DNA from: Leptolyngbya sp. NIES-2104
GTDB taxonomy: Bacteria; Cyanobacteriota; Cyanobacteriia; Leptolyngbyales; Leptolyngbyaceae
Length of the DNA stretch: 64,000 nt
Direction: 5' to 3'
Assembly: GCF_001485215.1 (NCBI RefSeq)
Contig: NZ_BBWW01000001.1
Span: 682,001-746,000, forward strand
The notes beneath the pieces were generated by a model, which was not told the origin of the DNA, made no database searches, and saw nothing but the letters and a program-made list of their open reading frames with translations. Position 1 is the stretch's first letter, and the number at the start of each line of letters is the position of its first letter. Both the position numbers and the translations under genes were made by a program. Positions 54,496 through 62,863 of the stretch are shown piece after piece.

Positions 54496-56052
54496 ATGCT
54501 GGGTCAACTTAAGCAGTTTCACAACCGCGATTTTGCCTTTTTAGGTTGTTTAGCAGGTGTGAAACTGCTGCTTCATCTTTTCACAAATGGACAGTACGGT
54601 TATTTTGCAGACGAACTGTACTATATGGCTGCTGGAGAACATTTAGCCTGGGGATTTGCAGAGTTTCCTCCGCTCATTGCAGTCATGGCGAATCTGAGCC
54701 GTGGAATGCTCGGTGATTCTTTATTCGCAATTCGGTTATTTCCTGCGATCGCGGGAGCATTGACCGTATTTTTAACCGGGATGATGGTGCGTGAACTGGG
54801 TGGAGGGCGATTTGCACAATGTTTCGCTGCGATCGCGGTTATTCTCGCGCCTGGGTATCTATTTATGCAAACCATTCTGACAATGAATGCGTTTGAGCCG
54901 CTACTCTGGATGCTATGCGCTTATGTCGCAATCTTGATTCTAAAGTACGAGAATCCGAAACTATGGCTGATTGCAGGGTTCGTCGTTGGCATTGGGTTGA
55001 TGAACAAGTTTTCGATGGCACTGTTTGCCTTCAGTCTGCTAGTTGGCTTTCTAATTACGCCAGCCCGAAGGCTTTTGTTGAATCGATGGCTTTGGTTAGG
55101 ATGTGCGATCGCGTTACTCATCTGCCTACCGACTATCTTGTGGCAAAGTCAGCACAGTTGGGCGTTTCTGGAGCATCAAAGAGAGTCTAATCTATACGAG
55201 AAAAAAGGCTTGCTTCAGTCCGCGATCGATCTTTTCGTGCAGCAAATCATTCTGATGAACCCTCTCGCATTTCCAATCTGGTCAGCAGGCGTTTACTACT
55301 ACTTATTTGCACGGGAAGGCAGAAAATATCGAGCTTTTGGCTGGACGTTTGTTGTCATTTTAGGATTATTTTTACTCTTTGAGGCGCGATATTACTATCT
55401 ACTACCAATTTATCCTCTGTTTCTTGCGGCAGGTGCGATCGTATTTGAGCAGCATTGTCAACATCGCAATTTGCTAAAATCTGCTTTTTTAGCTTTACTC
55501 ATGAGCGGCGGGTTATTTCTAGCACCGATTGGACTGCCCATTTTATCGATCGAGACGCTAATTCGTTACTCAAATGCCATCTACCGACCCCCTACTCTCT
55601 CTAAAGAATCAATCAATCAGGCAGAACAAGCACCCTGGCATTTTAGAGCGATGCTAGGGTGGGAAAAGACTGTTGCGACTGTTGCAGCAGTTTACGATCG
55701 CTTCGCACCCAACGATCGCTCTGATTTTGCCATCTTAACGTGGCGCTATAGTGATGCGGGCGCGATCGATTTTTGGGGTCGAAACTACAATCTTCCGAAA
55801 GCAATTAGTGGACATACAGGATACTATTTTTGGGGATCAAGAGAGTACTCTGGCAAGCTTGTTCTCAGTGTAGGTGGCAACTTAAGTTTTCTATCGCCAA
55901 GATTTGATTCGGTCGAGCAAGTTGCCACCATTACACATGAAAAGACAGTTGGCATTAAAAGTAATGTACCTATCTATCTCTGCCGAGGTATCAAGAAACC
56001 CTTAAAAGAGAGCTGGTCTGATTTCAAGTTTTACTTTAAGCGCCCGACATAG
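54496..56052 (+). CDS. Glycosyltransferase family 39 (ArnT/PMT-like) membrane protein
   Basis: A polytopic membrane transferase of about 518 residues. The catalytic acidic pair of family 39 is in GYFADELYYMAAGEH, located after the first membrane segment as expected, followed by FPPLIAVM. About ten hydrophobic segments are visible (AIAGALTVFLTGMMV, CFAAIAVILAPGYLFMQ, LIAGFVVGIGLMNKFSMALF, WLGCAIALLICLPTILW and others). Enzymes of this type move a sugar from a polyprenyl-phosphate donor to lipid, polysaccharide or protein. I choose ATG 54496 (MLGQLKQF); a TTG start at 54466 adds ten residues. The stop codon lies within the direct repeat flanking a MITE-like element. Confidence 0.85.
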   Translation: MLGQLKQFHNRDFAFLGCLAGVKLLLHLFTNGQYGYFADELYYMAAGEHLAWGFAEFPPLIAVMANLSRGMLGDSLFAIRLFPAIAGALTVFLTGMMVRELGGGRFAQCFAAIAVILAPGYLFMQTILTMNAFEPLLWMLCAYVAILILKYENPKLWLIAGFVVGIGLMNKFSMALFAFSLLVGFLITPARRLLLNRWLWLGCAIALLICLPTILWQSQHSWAFLEHQRESNLYEKKGLLQSAIDLFVQQIILMNPLAFPIWSAGVYYYLFAREGRKYRAFGWTFVVILGLFLLFEARYYYLLPIYPLFLAAGAIVFEQHCQHRNLLKSAFLALLMSGGLFLAPIGLPILSIETLIRYSNAIYRPPTLSKESINQAEQAPWHFRAMLGWEKTVATVAAVYDRFAPNDRSDFAILTWRYSDAGAIDFWGRNYNLPKAISGHTGYYFWGSREYSGKLVLSVGGNLSFLSPRFDSVEQVATITHEKTVGIKSNVPIYLCRGIKKPLKESWSDFKFYFKRPT

Positions 56053-56057
56053 CTTTC

Positions 56058-56179
56058 CTACCGTGTACACACAAGTCGATCGATCGGTCGTTGCCGAAAT
56101 CCTTCGCCCCCAAAATGGGGGATTTAGGGGGCAGAAGCCGACTGAAACGAAGCGATTCAAACTTGTATGTACACGGTAT
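56058..56179. mobile_element. MITE-like element
   Basis: About 120 bases with 18-base terminal inverted repeats (TACCGTGTACACACAAGT at 56059-56076; complement of TACCGTGTACATACAAGT at 56161-56178; one mismatch), flanked by the 10-base direct repeat CATAGCTTTC at 56048-56057 and 56180-56189. It encodes nothing. The interior has a G/C-rich run (CCCCCAAAATGGGGG). The target-site duplication includes the stop codon of the GT39 gene. Confidence 0.75.
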
Positions 56180-56256
56180 CATAGCTTTCTGGGTCTCTTT
56201 ACGGAAGCTCATGTATATGCTACTCGTCTAAGAGGCTAGGACGCTCAAAATCTCCA

Positions 56257-57645
56257 TCAACTTAAAGTAGACTGTGATTGTAGCCCTTCGCTGATCACAC
56301 CCATGATTTTCTGATTAACAGTTTCTAAAGAGTCAGGGCGGAGTGCTAAATCTTGTGCGAGTTGCCGTTTGAATGCGTGAAGCAATGCGGGTTGGCGGAT
56401 GATGTCACTCCAATCTGAGCCGTTAGACTGTTCTAAATGTTTGTATATCTGCCGCTTGCAGTGGGATTGTAGGCAATCACTCAAGGCAGATTGAATGAGT
56501 GCGATCGCGCTATCGTCAGAAGACGATAGATTCGGATTAAGCTGCTGGCACTGTAAAAGAAACCCTTTGAGAAGATCCCGGTTATAGCGACTTAACTGCC
56601 GAGCAACTTGATACTGCTTCTGTAATTCTGGATACTGCGGTTTTAGAACCGTCGCAATTTCTGTTTGAGTTAAATTTAAGCCTAACCAAAGCTTGAATAA
56701 GGTTTGACCAACCTCTGGAATGGTCGTAAATAGTCGAGAAACTAAAGCTTCCGCTTGCTCTCTTTCTTCGAGTTGAATGACAGATTCCCAGGGAGTCGGC
56801 ACCGAGTCAGAAATAACGTCGTCACGATCGAGGGTCATCACTCTTTGAGTTCGATAATCGCGAGCCGCTTGAATACAGGCTAAGAGCATCGTCTGAATGG
56901 TTTCAGAATTGGAGGCAATTGGTGGCATCAATCGATCGTGCTGCTGATTGTAGTAAGACGCAATTTGAATCAACTCGTCTTGATTCGGAGGCTCCAGTCT
57001 TTGATTACTCGTTCGAGTTTGGAACTGGCAAACTTCACGGTAACAGTATCTTGCCAAACAATAAGCCTCAATTTGACTGGGATGAATTCCAATTGCGGCT
57101 AACGCTTCTTTAAGTTCTTTGTTACTCAAATCTCGTAAAAGTCCATAGTCAGAAAACTTCTCTCGCTTTGCCTCAATATCTTGAGCGTAGATTGTATTGC
57201 CAATAAATCGAAAAATTGCGGTTTTTGCATAGCTTTCTAAGCGCGTTTGTGAATAGCCAGATTGAAAGCTACGAAAGAGCTTAGCGGGTTGGCTGACAAA
57301 TAAATTACCAATTTGAAACAAATCTGCGATCGAATATTGATACCGAATCGATTGAAATTGCTGCTGAACTTTCTTCGCAGACTGGTAACACGCTTCCTGT
57401 AGATAGGCAGACAAATATTTTTCAGCGTACTGAGCAGAGGAGGACTGTGCCGCTTCTGTTTGCGAAATTTTTAGAAAATCAAGCGCCCACTCCTCCGCTG
57501 TTTTGTCTGGACGCGCTTGGATTTGCTGCTCGATCATCGATTTTAGCCGTGGCTCTACCCCCCAATTGAGCGCAGAGCCTTTTGATTCATCTGAAAAACT
57601 GAGAAAAGTAGAAAACTGTTCAACTACGCTTTGCCGTTTCTTCAT
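56257..57645 (-). CDS. Sigma-70-like RNA polymerase sigma factor (divergent cyanobacterial type)
   Basis: A 462-residue protein. Region 2-like sequence spans about 100-175 (IADLFQIGNLFVSQPAKLF, YSQTRLESYAKTAIFRFIGN), the equivalent of core-polymerase and minus-10 recognition. A region 4-like helix-turn-helix lies near 300-350 (PEVGQTLFKLWLGLNLTQTEIATVL). Segments before, between and after these are longer than in ordinary ECF factors, as in the odd cyanobacterial sigma-70-like group often found near CHASE2, DUF928 and DUF1822 genes (family memory, not checked). No anti-sigma gene is evident beside it. It is divergent from a response regulator gene, with a palindrome between them. It is a candidate to read the repeated promoter-like element, though no copy precedes this gene itself. 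Confidence 0.72.
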   Translation of the reverse strand: MKKRQSVVEQFSTFLSFSDESKGSALNWGVEPRLKSMIEQQIQARPDKTAEEWALDFLKISQTEAAQSSSAQYAEKYLSAYLQEACYQSAKKVQQQFQSIRYQYSIADLFQIGNLFVSQPAKLFRSFQSGYSQTRLESYAKTAIFRFIGNTIYAQDIEAKREKFSDYGLLRDLSNKELKEALAAIGIHPSQIEAYCLARYCYREVCQFQTRTSNQRLEPPNQDELIQIASYYNQQHDRLMPPIASNSETIQTMLLACIQAARDYRTQRVMTLDRDDVISDSVPTPWESVIQLEEREQAEALVSRLFTTIPEVGQTLFKLWLGLNLTQTEIATVLKPQYPELQKQYQVARQLSRYNRDLLKGFLLQCQQLNPNLSSSDDSAIALIQSALSDCLQSHCKRQIYKHLEQSNGSDWSDIIRQPALLHAFKRQLAQDLALRPDSLETVNQKIMGVISEGLQSQSTLS

Positions 57646-57831
57646 CGTCCTACCTCATTGGAATCGAACTTATTAGGAAACTCAAGCTCCGCTTACTAAC
57701 ACTGATAAAAACGTTTACACATCGAGATGAGACAAATCATTCTGAGTACCTAACGTTGCTACGATACACAACCGAGTTTGTCGATCGCCTTAACCTTGTA
57801 TGCACAGTGGATCGCACAGCTGAGACAACTC

Positions 57832-57851
57832 AGTTGCACAGTTGTGCAACT
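57832..57851. promoter_or_regulatory. Palindrome in the divergent sigma/response-regulator promoter region
   Basis: AGTTGCACA, GT, TGTGCAACT: a perfect nine-base inverted repeat 187 bases before the sigma-like ATG and 139 bases before the response regulator ATG. A related half, CACAGCTGAGACAACT, precedes it. It may bind a regulator, perhaps the LuxR-type protein encoded next to it. The 344-base intergenic region shows nothing else notable. Confidence 0.45.
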
Positions 57852-57989
57852 CGATTGAAAAGTGACCAATTTGATGATTCAGAACAGAAATTTGTCCTAT
57901 GATGAGCAAAGAAATAAAGCTTCGCGCTCTACCCATTGCTGATTCAAGGTCAGTGAATTGCTCATTTTGATTGAGGTTTCAATAATGAA

Positions 57990-58661
57990 ATGATCGAAAA
58001 TTTACCGAAGCAAGTGACACTTAAAGTTCTGGTTGTCGATGACCACGAACTGATTTTGAATGGAACGATCGATTTGCTGAAACAGTACTATCCGTACGCT
58101 CAGATCTTAACGGCTAAAACGACTCAAACGGCACTTCAGCAAGTTGAAGCCTCTCAGCCTGATCTGGTCATTGTTGATCTCGCCCTACCAGAATCTCCAG
58201 GCGACAATGCCGAAATCAACGCAGGCATCAAAAGCTTGAAGACTCTGATGAAGCGCTATCCGATACTCAACCTCGTAGTACAAAGTAGCTATGTGAAAGC
58301 ATTGGTCCGAATTAAACCAGATATTGACGCTCATGAAGGTGGATTCACCGTCGCTGATAAAGGACTTTCGAGCCAGGAGATGTTGAGTCGAATTGATTTA
58401 GCACTGAGAGGGATAACGCATACGAAAGATTTGAGAATGCCACCCGGAGAAGTCAAACTTGAATGGATCGAGTTACTCAATCTTGCGTTTGAAGAAGGAC
58501 TTGAAGATAAAGTGATTGCCGATCGCATGAATGTCTCACTCAGAACGGTGCGTCATTACTGGGCAAAAATTCAGGATGTGCTAGGTGTCTATCTTGAAGA
58601 TGGGAAAAGCCTTCGGATTCAGACTGAGAAACGAGCGAGAGAAGAAGGGTTTATTGATTAG
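57990..58661 (+). CDS. LuxR/NarL-type response regulator
   Basis: A 223-residue response regulator. The receiver domain (10-140) has the acidic pocket VVDDHE, phospho-acceptor Asp 63 in LVIVDLALP, and the Lys in VADKGLS. The C-terminal helix-turn-helix (about 165-215; LLNLAFEEGLEDKVIADRMN, VSLRTVRHYWAKIQDVLGV) is of the LuxR type but slightly unusual, lacking the common LTxRE start. The next gene, its likely cognate CHASE2 kinase, starts at the base after the stop codon. Divergent from the sigma-like gene, whose expression it might control. Confidence 0.9.
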   Translation: MIENLPKQVTLKVLVVDDHELILNGTIDLLKQYYPYAQILTAKTTQTALQQVEASQPDLVIVDLALPESPGDNAEINAGIKSLKTLMKRYPILNLVVQSSYVKALVRIKPDIDAHEGGFTVADKGLSSQEMLSRIDLALRGITHTKDLRMPPGEVKLEWIELLNLAFEEGLEDKVIADRMNVSLRTVRHYWAKIQDVLGVYLEDGKSLRIQTEKRAREEGFID

Positions 58662-60632
58662 TTGAGAAGGAATAAACGCTTGCTGTCTAACCTCTGGCAC
58701 GAATTTAGACCAAGACTATTTCGATGGGCGGTCACAGCACTGCCCGGAATTGCTGCTCTGGCAATGATTCTGCTGTTGCGTTTTACTGGATCGCTGGAAT
58801 TCTTAGAAGGCATCACGCTCGATTCTTTCCTTCGTCTTCGCCCTGCTGAAGCGATCGATGAACGAGTGGTAATCGTTGGCATTGACGAAAAAGATATTCA
58901 ACAGCTAAGAACCTACCCCGTTCCCGATCGAACGATTGCTAATCTGCTTAAGACGATTCAGCAGTACAAACCTAGCGCGATCGGGTTAGACATTGTTCGA
59001 GATATGCCCGTGAATCCCGGTCATGCTGAACTTGTCACCGCTTTCCAAAGCATGAAAAATTTAGTTGCCGTTGAAAAGGTTTTACCCACTGCGATTACGC
59101 CTCCTCCAGATTTACCTCCTGAGCAAATCAGTTTTGCGGATGTACTGCCGGACAAAGATGGCAAAGTCAGACGCGCTTTGCTGGGAATGCGACGACCTGA
59201 AGATCCCCAACAGTACACATTTTCTTTGCCGCTGAGACTGGCAGAAACTTATCTCAAATCTCAAGGTATCGAGCTAAACAATGGAATTCGCGATTCAGAA
59301 GCGATGCGATTTGGTGCGATCGAGCTTCCTCGCGTTCTGCCAAATGATGGCGGCTATGTAAATACCGATGATTTTGGAGTTCAAATTCTACTGAATTATC
59401 GAAGTGGTCAGCAACCGTTTCGTATCCTCCCACTTCGAGAAATCGCCGAAAATTCCGATGAGTTAAAGCGCATTTTGCCGGGGCGGATTGTTTTGATTGG
59501 AGTCATGGCAACGAGCGTGAAAGATTACGTTGATACTGCGGCAATCCCAACGTTGCAGGCTCCCGGAAAGATTTACGGGGTAGAATTTCATGCCCATGTC
59601 GTGAGTCATATTGTCAGTGCTGTACTCGATAGCAGAGTCCTGCTCCGCACCTGGTCGAAGCATTGGGAGACTATCTGGATTGTGATGTGGGGAATGTTTG
59701 CGATCGTACTAGGACGCATGACGCGATCGCCTTTGAGAAACTTGGTTTATATTGCAGCAAGTAGTCTTGTTATGGTCGGGATTGGATACATCAGTATTCT
59801 TTTCGGTTGGTGGATTCCAACAGCGCCTGCTTTACTAGGATTAGTGATCAATGGTGCAATTTTAAGTGCTTTTTATCAATACGATCGAACATTGCGATCG
59901 CAGATCGAGCTACGACACCAAACGATCGAGCGCACATTCGTTGAAATTCATTGCGGTCCGTTGCAAACACTAGCAAATCTATTAAGGCATGTTCAAGATC
60001 AAGATTTGGAACATGATCAATTGCTCGAAGCGTTGAAGGATCTAAACTATGAAATTAGAGAAATCGGTGAATATCTGAAGCTTGAGGCACTCGATCAAGA
60101 AGAAACGCTTCGGTTAGGAAGTGGTTTGATGCTCGATCTAAAGCTACCGATGCGCGACCTGTTCTATGAAGTCTACAGCCATACGCTTCAGCGCAATTTT
60201 CCCTGCTTTGAAACCCTCAAGGTCAGAGCCTATTCGTTTGATCCGATCGAAGAACAGTATCTAAACATCGACCAGAAACGTGAACTTTGCCAATTTCTAG
60301 AAGAAGCCTTGTGTAATGCTGGCAAACATGCAAGCGGGCTGACTCGACTCAGTGCAACCGGACAATATCGAGAGCGATCGTACATCCTAAGCATTAAAGA
60401 TAACGGCGCTGGTATTCGCTCAGATTGGCAAGGACGAGGAACGAAACAATGTTTAGCGATCGCAAGAAGACTCAGAGGTAACTTTGTGCGAACTGAATTG
60501 AAAGAGAAAGGAACTTTATGCCGATTAACCTGGTCGCTTAGCACAGGAAAACGTCTGAACTTGACCCAAATTAGATATCGACTCAAAACACTTGTGTTAA
60601 ACAGATTAAAGCCTGGGTTCAAGAAACAATAG
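58662..60632 (+). CDS. CHASE2-domain sensor histidine kinase
   Basis: A membrane kinase of 656 residues with a TTG start at 58662 directly after the response regulator stop, so the two are one operon. A first membrane segment (TALPGIAALAMILLLRF) is followed by the extracytoplasmic CHASE2 sensor domain (about 45-330; FLRLRPAEAIDERVVIVGID, PSAIGLDIVRDMPVN, VLIGVMATSVKDYVDT), then three membrane segments (about 345-415; WIVMWGMFAIVLGRM, VMVGIGYISILFGWWIP). The kinase core is of the NarL-partner kind: H-box FVEIHCGPLQTLANLLRH and ATPase boxes EEALCNAGKHASG and IKDNGAGI. It probably senses an external signal and phosphorylates the adjacent LuxR-type regulator. Confidence 0.9.
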   Translation: MRRNKRLLSNLWHEFRPRLFRWAVTALPGIAALAMILLLRFTGSLEFLEGITLDSFLRLRPAEAIDERVVIVGIDEKDIQQLRTYPVPDRTIANLLKTIQQYKPSAIGLDIVRDMPVNPGHAELVTAFQSMKNLVAVEKVLPTAITPPPDLPPEQISFADVLPDKDGKVRRALLGMRRPEDPQQYTFSLPLRLAETYLKSQGIELNNGIRDSEAMRFGAIELPRVLPNDGGYVNTDDFGVQILLNYRSGQQPFRILPLREIAENSDELKRILPGRIVLIGVMATSVKDYVDTAAIPTLQAPGKIYGVEFHAHVVSHIVSAVLDSRVLLRTWSKHWETIWIVMWGMFAIVLGRMTRSPLRNLVYIAASSLVMVGIGYISILFGWWIPTAPALLGLVINGAILSAFYQYDRTLRSQIELRHQTIERTFVEIHCGPLQTLANLLRHVQDQDLEHDQLLEALKDLNYEIREIGEYLKLEALDQEETLRLGSGLMLDLKLPMRDLFYEVYSHTLQRNFPCFETLKVRAYSFDPIEEQYLNIDQKRELCQFLEEALCNAGKHASGLTRLSATGQYRERSYILSIKDNGAGIRSDWQGRGTKQCLAIARRLRGNFVRTELKEKGTLCRLTWSLSTGKRLNLTQIRYRLKTLVLNRLKPGFKKQ

Positions 60633-60704
60633 TAATCTGTTAATCTAGCTCAAGCGTGATTCTATTCTTTGTTCTTCCACCAAAAATCTTTGCCCCTAAT
60701 AACT

Positions 60705-61469
60705 ATGTCTTTACTTCAATGGTTTCACAGTAGAAACATCAAGTCTGTAATTGGTTGCACCTTGATTGGACTTATTGCAACTCCGACGGTTCTCGCAGCC
60801 TATGCACCGGGTAATCAAAAACCTGCACCTAAAAATCGTCGATCGAATGCAGGAACAACAAGAGGATGTTCGGGCGGAGAGTTAGCTCTGACTGCGCTTG
60901 CTTCTCGTAACTATATTGGACGATCGACTTCGCAGCAGCCCACGTTTGCCTGGTATGTTCCGCGCGATTCTGCGAATCGCGCGATGAAATTTATTGTCTA
61001 CGAACAGGTTCCTAGTGCTAAGCCCAAAGCCATTCGAGAGTTATCTTTGCAAAGCTCTCCCGGCGTTATGAGATTGTCTCCTGATAACCTCAAGCTCCAG
61101 CTTGGCAAAACTTATCTTTGGCAAGTGATCATTCAGTGTGATCCAGATAATCCATCAGGGGATTTGGTCAGCGAGGGAAATCTTGAAATTGTTGCCGTTC
61201 CACCCGCGGTACAAAGCAAACTGAATCAAGCCACGAATCAGGCTGAAAAGGTCAATATCTATGCTGAAGCAGGCTTCTGGTATGATGCGCTGGGCGAAGC
61301 ACTTAAACAGGCTGAAGCATCGAAACTGGGAACATCAGGAGCGTCGCTGTTGAACGATCTAGCTCAGGCAGAATTATCGAATCTGCCACCGGACTTGACT
61401 CCTCAAGAGCGGGACGCGATCGCGGCACAAGTTGCAGTCTTGAAGCAAATTGCGGTTAGCGATCGCTAA
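60705..61469 (+). CDS. DUF928 family exported protein
   Basis: A protein of about 254 residues starting at MSLLQWFHSRN; an upstream TTG would add 12 residues. It has a signal peptide (SVIGCTLIGLIATPTVLAAY), a low-complexity basic linker (PKNRRSNAGTTRG) and the DUF928 core (GELALTALASRNYIGRSTSQ, PTFAWYVPRD, KTYLWQVIIQCDPDNPSGDL, EAGFWYDALGEALKQAE). Function is unknown. In cyanobacteria this family commonly follows CHASE2 and exoprotein genes, and here it lies 72 bases after the CHASE2 kinase gene in the same direction, so the kinase, regulator and DUF928 protein may work together in the secretion programme of the 30-40 kb region. Confidence 0.85.
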   Translation: MSLLQWFHSRNIKSVIGCTLIGLIATPTVLAAYAPGNQKPAPKNRRSNAGTTRGCSGGELALTALASRNYIGRSTSQQPTFAWYVPRDSANRAMKFIVYEQVPSAKPKAIRELSLQSSPGVMRLSPDNLKLQLGKTYLWQVIIQCDPDNPSGDLVSEGNLEIVAVPPAVQSKLNQATNQAEKVNIYAEAGFWYDALGEALKQAEASKLGTSGASLLNDLAQAELSNLPPDLTPQERDAIAAQVAVLKQIAVSDR

Positions 61470-61637
61470 GGAATTTGCCTTCTAGTAGAATCTCGTTGTT
61501 CAGTGCGTTCAGCCGACTCTGGAGTGTAATTCGGGGCAAGGCGGAGCACAATGTCTATTTACAGCACAAGCTTTAGCCCAAATGGGTAAACAATCGCCTC
61601 AACTCCCAATCGAACTTAGTGAAGAGGCGATCGTATT

Positions 61638-61709
61638 GGTAAACCGCAAGGTGTGTATCGACTGCCAAACGGAAACATCTTGCTAAGTCGAAACTTTGGA
61701 AAACTCTGA
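61638..61709 (+). pseudogene. C-terminal remnant of a two-partner secretion exoprotein
   Basis: The frame reads GKPQGVYRLPNGNILLSRNF then GKL and stop, clearly the C-terminal signature of the three exoproteins (QGVYRLPNGKLVLSRNC). Some upstream sequence (from about 61550, in another frame: TAQALAQMGKQSPQLPIELS) may belong to the same decayed gene. An exoprotein gene therefore once lay directly after the DUF928 gene. Confidence 0.7.
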
Positions 61710-61716
61710 TGCGAAG

Positions 61717-62520
61717 TCATGTTAGAGCGATCTGTGTATCGGACTCTACAACAGGTTCATCTTGTTTGATTCGGCGCTGATGAAGTGAGTGACGATAGTG
61801 ATTCGAGGTCAAAATGGCTGCCCATTCTGAGAAAGGCACGGTTAGCCGAGGAGAGTGTGCAGTCGAATCGCTTAGTTTTGTTAATAAGCATTCAACCTGA
61901 TTCGATAATAGACTCGGCAATGCCTGAAGTTCTGGTTTTGCAGTGGCGCAGGTGTCTTGAGCGACCCACATCACGTCTAAGTTTTCAATCAAATCACTTC
62001 CACTCAAGACATAGGTTTGAGTCATGCGATCGTAGTGCGATCGTTTCAGAATTTGCGCCCTCGTTGCATATCCACACACTCGCATCCAGCATTCATCTAA
62101 GTTCAGTTGCACCGCTAAATAATAGTCTGGAATCCAATCAGGAATGTCGATCCATTCTTGGGGAATGCACACTTCAGAGAAACGACTCTGCTCCACAGGA
62201 ATCAAAACGACGCGAGTTTGACCAATGGTGAGCGCCGTTCCATTCACAACTTCCCAAACCGAAGCATCGAAGCTGAATTGACAAGACAAATCTTCCTTCT
62301 CAAAATGCACCTCTAACCACGCTAGAAATTGAGTCAGGCATAGTGTATTGAGATAAGCCGTCCAGCGGGCAGCAGCATTCGAGTAGGACTGTTGAGCGAT
62401 TCCTTCGGAGTTGCGCTCTGCGCTAACCGTTTGCCAAGCTTCAGTTTGAGTTCGTTCGGATACCTCTAACCAAAGCTGATGCGGAAAAAATGTTTGGAGT
62501 TCGGTCAAAGTGAATACCAT
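61717..62520 (-). CDS. DUF1822 family protein
   Basis: A 267-residue soluble protein. Diagnostic segments of the cyanobacterial DUF1822 family are recognisable: AARWTAYLNTLCLTQFLAWL near residue 55, SFDASVWEVVNGTALTIGQT in the middle, then IDIPDWIPDYYLAVQLNLDE and WMRVCGYATRAQILKRSHYD. Function is unknown. Members are often encoded next to sigma-70-like and exoprotein genes. No signal peptide or membrane segment is present. A regulon promoter-like element lies about 120 bases upstream on the same strand. It converges with the DUF928 gene and the exoprotein remnant. Confidence 0.85.
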   Translation of the reverse strand: MVFTLTELQTFFPHQLWLEVSERTQTEAWQTVSAERNSEGIAQQSYSNAAARWTAYLNTLCLTQFLAWLEVHFEKEDLSCQFSFDASVWEVVNGTALTIGQTRVVLIPVEQSRFSEVCIPQEWIDIPDWIPDYYLAVQLNLDECWMRVCGYATRAQILKRSHYDRMTQTYVLSGSDLIENLDVMWVAQDTCATAKPELQALPSLLSNQVECLLTKLSDSTAHSPRLTVPFSEWAAILTSNHYRHSLHQRRIKQDEPVVESDTQIALT

Positions 62521-62637
62521 TGTGAGTCATCCTTGTTGCAATGGGTTGAGGGTTCGAGCGCTCCGAACGACACATCACTATTATGAACCTTTCGCGAATG
62601 TTCGTATAGCAACACAGAGTCTCTGCGTAGTGTCGAT

Positions 62638-62676
62638 CTACTGAATTAGTGGGTAAAAAGATTGAGCGATTATGCA
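62638..62676 (-). promoter_or_regulatory. Promoter-like element, copy i
   Basis: Minus strand: TGCATAA (62676-62670), 16 bases, CCCACTAA (62653-62646), TTCAGTAG. It points at the DUF1822 gene, whose ATG is 118 bases downstream. The rest of the 343-base gap (62521-62863) shows no gene; a small GTAGCTTCGCTA palindrome lies at 62755-62766. Confidence 0.65.
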
Positions 62677-62863
62677 ATTTTGGATAAAAAATAAGAAAAT
62701 TAGCGACGCACGAACGAAACATTCCCCCTATGGATGGATTTAAAGGGAACAGCGGTAGCTTCGCTACACGATTACGTGCTCGCATTTCATAGTCTCAATA
62801 TCAGAGCGCGAAACAACTTTCAGATTGTGCAAAAAGAGTTTCTTGCTAGGTAAAGAATCTGCT

